From Allobaculum sp. (GTDB taxonomy: Bacteria > Bacillota_I > Bacilli_A > Erysipelotrichales > Erysipelotrichaceae), in assembly GCA_014803815.1 (NCBI GenBank), contig JAAVAY010000121.1, positions 1-7,741 on the forward strand: 7,741 nt of DNA. The letters are read 5' to 3'. Below are positions 7,025-7,741 of this stretch, one piece after another (the first letter of the stretch is position 1; each line of letters starts with the position of its first letter). A program made the position numbers and the translations under genes. The notes beneath the pieces were generated by a model. It was not told the origin of the DNA. It was given only the letters and a program-made list of their open reading frames with translations, and did no database searches.

Positions 7025-7030
7025 ATTATA
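7025..7030 (-). promoter_or_regulatory. Candidate -10 box TATAAT of the permease
   Basis: Read on the minus strand, this is an exact TATAAT about 100 bases before the permease ATG and downstream of the tuf terminator. No good -35 match is seen at 16-18 bases (TTCCTT at the 17-base position), so it may need an activator or be weak. Confidence 0.45.
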
Positions 7031-7131
7031 AAGAGTGAGGTGGCTAAAAGGAAAGAAAATTAGGGCGTTAAGCATTTTTATAGACATTTTCAAAAACAAT
7101 GATACTCCCTAACAATATAAAAACGGAGAAT

Positions 7132-7161
7132 AAAAAAAGGGACAACCTAAGCTGTCCCTTT
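7132..7161 (-). terminator. tuf: Intrinsic terminator of tuf
   Basis: AAAGGGACA pairs with TGTCCCTTT in a perfect 9-base stem with an 8-base loop, and on the minus strand it leads into a run of seven Ts that includes the closing pairs. It lies 36 bases after the tuf stop codon. This is a textbook strong terminator ending the tuf transcript. Confidence 0.92.
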
Positions 7162-7197
7162 GATGTCTGTATAGAGTTTTAACAATGGTGTTGAAAA

Positions 7198-7741
7198 TTA
7201 TTCAACGATTTCAGTAACGTTACCAGCACCTACAGTATGTCCACCTTCACGGATAGAGAAAGTAGTACCATTTTCGATAGCGATAGGAGCGATAAGTTCA
7301 ACGTTCATTTCAACGTTATCGCCAGGCATAACCATTTCAACGCCATCTGGTAAAGTGATAACACCTGTTACGTCAGTTGTACGGAAGTAGAACTGAGGAC
7401 GATAGTTGGAAACGAATGGTGTATGACGTCCACCTTCTTCTTTGCTCAATACGTAAACTTGAGCTTTGAATTTTGTATGTGGATGAACAGAACCAGGTTT
7501 TGCAAGAACTTGTCCACGTTGTACTTGGTCACGAGCAACACCACGGAGCAATGCACCAATGTTGTCACCAGCTTGAGCTTCATCAAGTTGTTTATGGAAC
7601 ATTTCAAGACCAGTTAATACAGTTGTACGAGTTGGTTTGATACCAACGATTTCAACGTTGTCAGCCAAGTGAGCCGTACCACGTTCAACACGTCCAGTCG
7701 CAACGGTACCACGACCAGAAATAGTCATAACGTCTTCGACA
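7198..7741 (-). CDS. tuf: Elongation factor Tu, C-terminal part (domains II-III)
   Basis: The last 180 codons of EF-Tu and its TAA stop; the GTPase domain lies beyond the right edge, so this is truncation by the window and not a pseudogene. EF-Tu carries aminoacyl-tRNA to the ribosome as a GTP complex in the cytoplasm. Clear family signatures are [11 protein letters not shown] at the domain II start, [56 protein letters not shown] and the ending [15 protein letters not shown]. The sequence is closest in feel to Bacillota EF-Tu. A strong terminator follows. The preceding gene, usually fusA and the str operon or a translation gene, is not visible. Confidence 0.98.
   Translation of the reverse strand, partial: VEDVMTISGRGTVATGRVERGTAHLADNVEIVGIKPTRTTVLTGLEMFHKQLDEAQAGDNIGALLRGVARDQVQRGQVLAKPGSVHPHTKFKAQVYVLSKEEGGRHTPFVSNYRPQFYFRTTDVTGVITLPDGVEMVMPGDNVEMNVELIAPIAIENGTTFSIREGGHTVGAGNVTEIVE

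Noticed and set aside
6917..7099. Possible 60-codon leader ORF overlapping the permease start by 8 bases
   Set aside because: It needs a TTG start, and the TATAAT promoter candidate falls inside it. Its composition is that of translated AT-rich spacer. The AGGGAG before the TTG is a mild point in favour, so it is not fully excluded.
7423..7617. Plus-strand open frame of 64 codons opposite tuf
   Set aside because: It is antisense to highly conserved EF-Tu sequence.
7198..7741. tuf as a 5'-truncated pseudogene
   Set aside because: The frame continues cleanly through VEDV to the last base of the window; the truncation is only the window edge.

Overview
The window looks like a low-GC Bacillota (Firmicutes) chromosome, probably from the Bacilli or Erysipelotrichia side. 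The evidence is the EF-Tu sequence, the strong AAGGAG-type ribosome binding sites, the compact U-tract terminators, and an APC permease of a type common in fermentative Gram-positive bacteria. I cannot name a genus. All three genes lie on the minus strand, so transcription runs from high to low coordinates: tuf, then the permease, then a giant ATPase-helicase.

Positions 7741-7198 hold the last 180 codons of tuf (EF-Tu domains II and III); its 5' part lies outside the window. A clean intrinsic terminator follows at 7132-7161. Positions 6924-5314 encode a complete 536-residue amino-acid permease of the APC superfamily. It has its own candidate promoter, a leader with two overlapping inverted repeats, and its own terminator at 5257-5301.

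Positions 5037-1 form one uninterrupted reading frame of 1,679 codons that begins at a GTG behind an excellent ribosome binding site and runs off the left edge without a stop. It is easily missed because its stop codon is outside the window. Its N-terminus carries a GHKL/Hsp90-like ATPase of the sacsin/NOV-like kind. A large unassigned middle follows, then a complete superfamily-1 Upf1/Dna2-type helicase core, and then an acidic low-complexity tail of more than 330 residues. I consider this protein the most interesting object here. Two different ATP-driven modules in one very large, separately transcribed polypeptide suggest a nucleic-acid surveillance or genome-defence role, but this is inferred from architecture only.

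The two intergenic gaps (5038-5313 and 6925-7197) are under 300 bases and hold ribosome binding sites, candidate promoters, palindromes and terminators. I see no tRNA, rRNA, CRISPR array, insertion sequence or credible plus-strand gene. The genes do not form an evident pathway. Each appears to be its own transcription unit, with tuf and permease as housekeeping neighbours and the helicase as possible accessory content.
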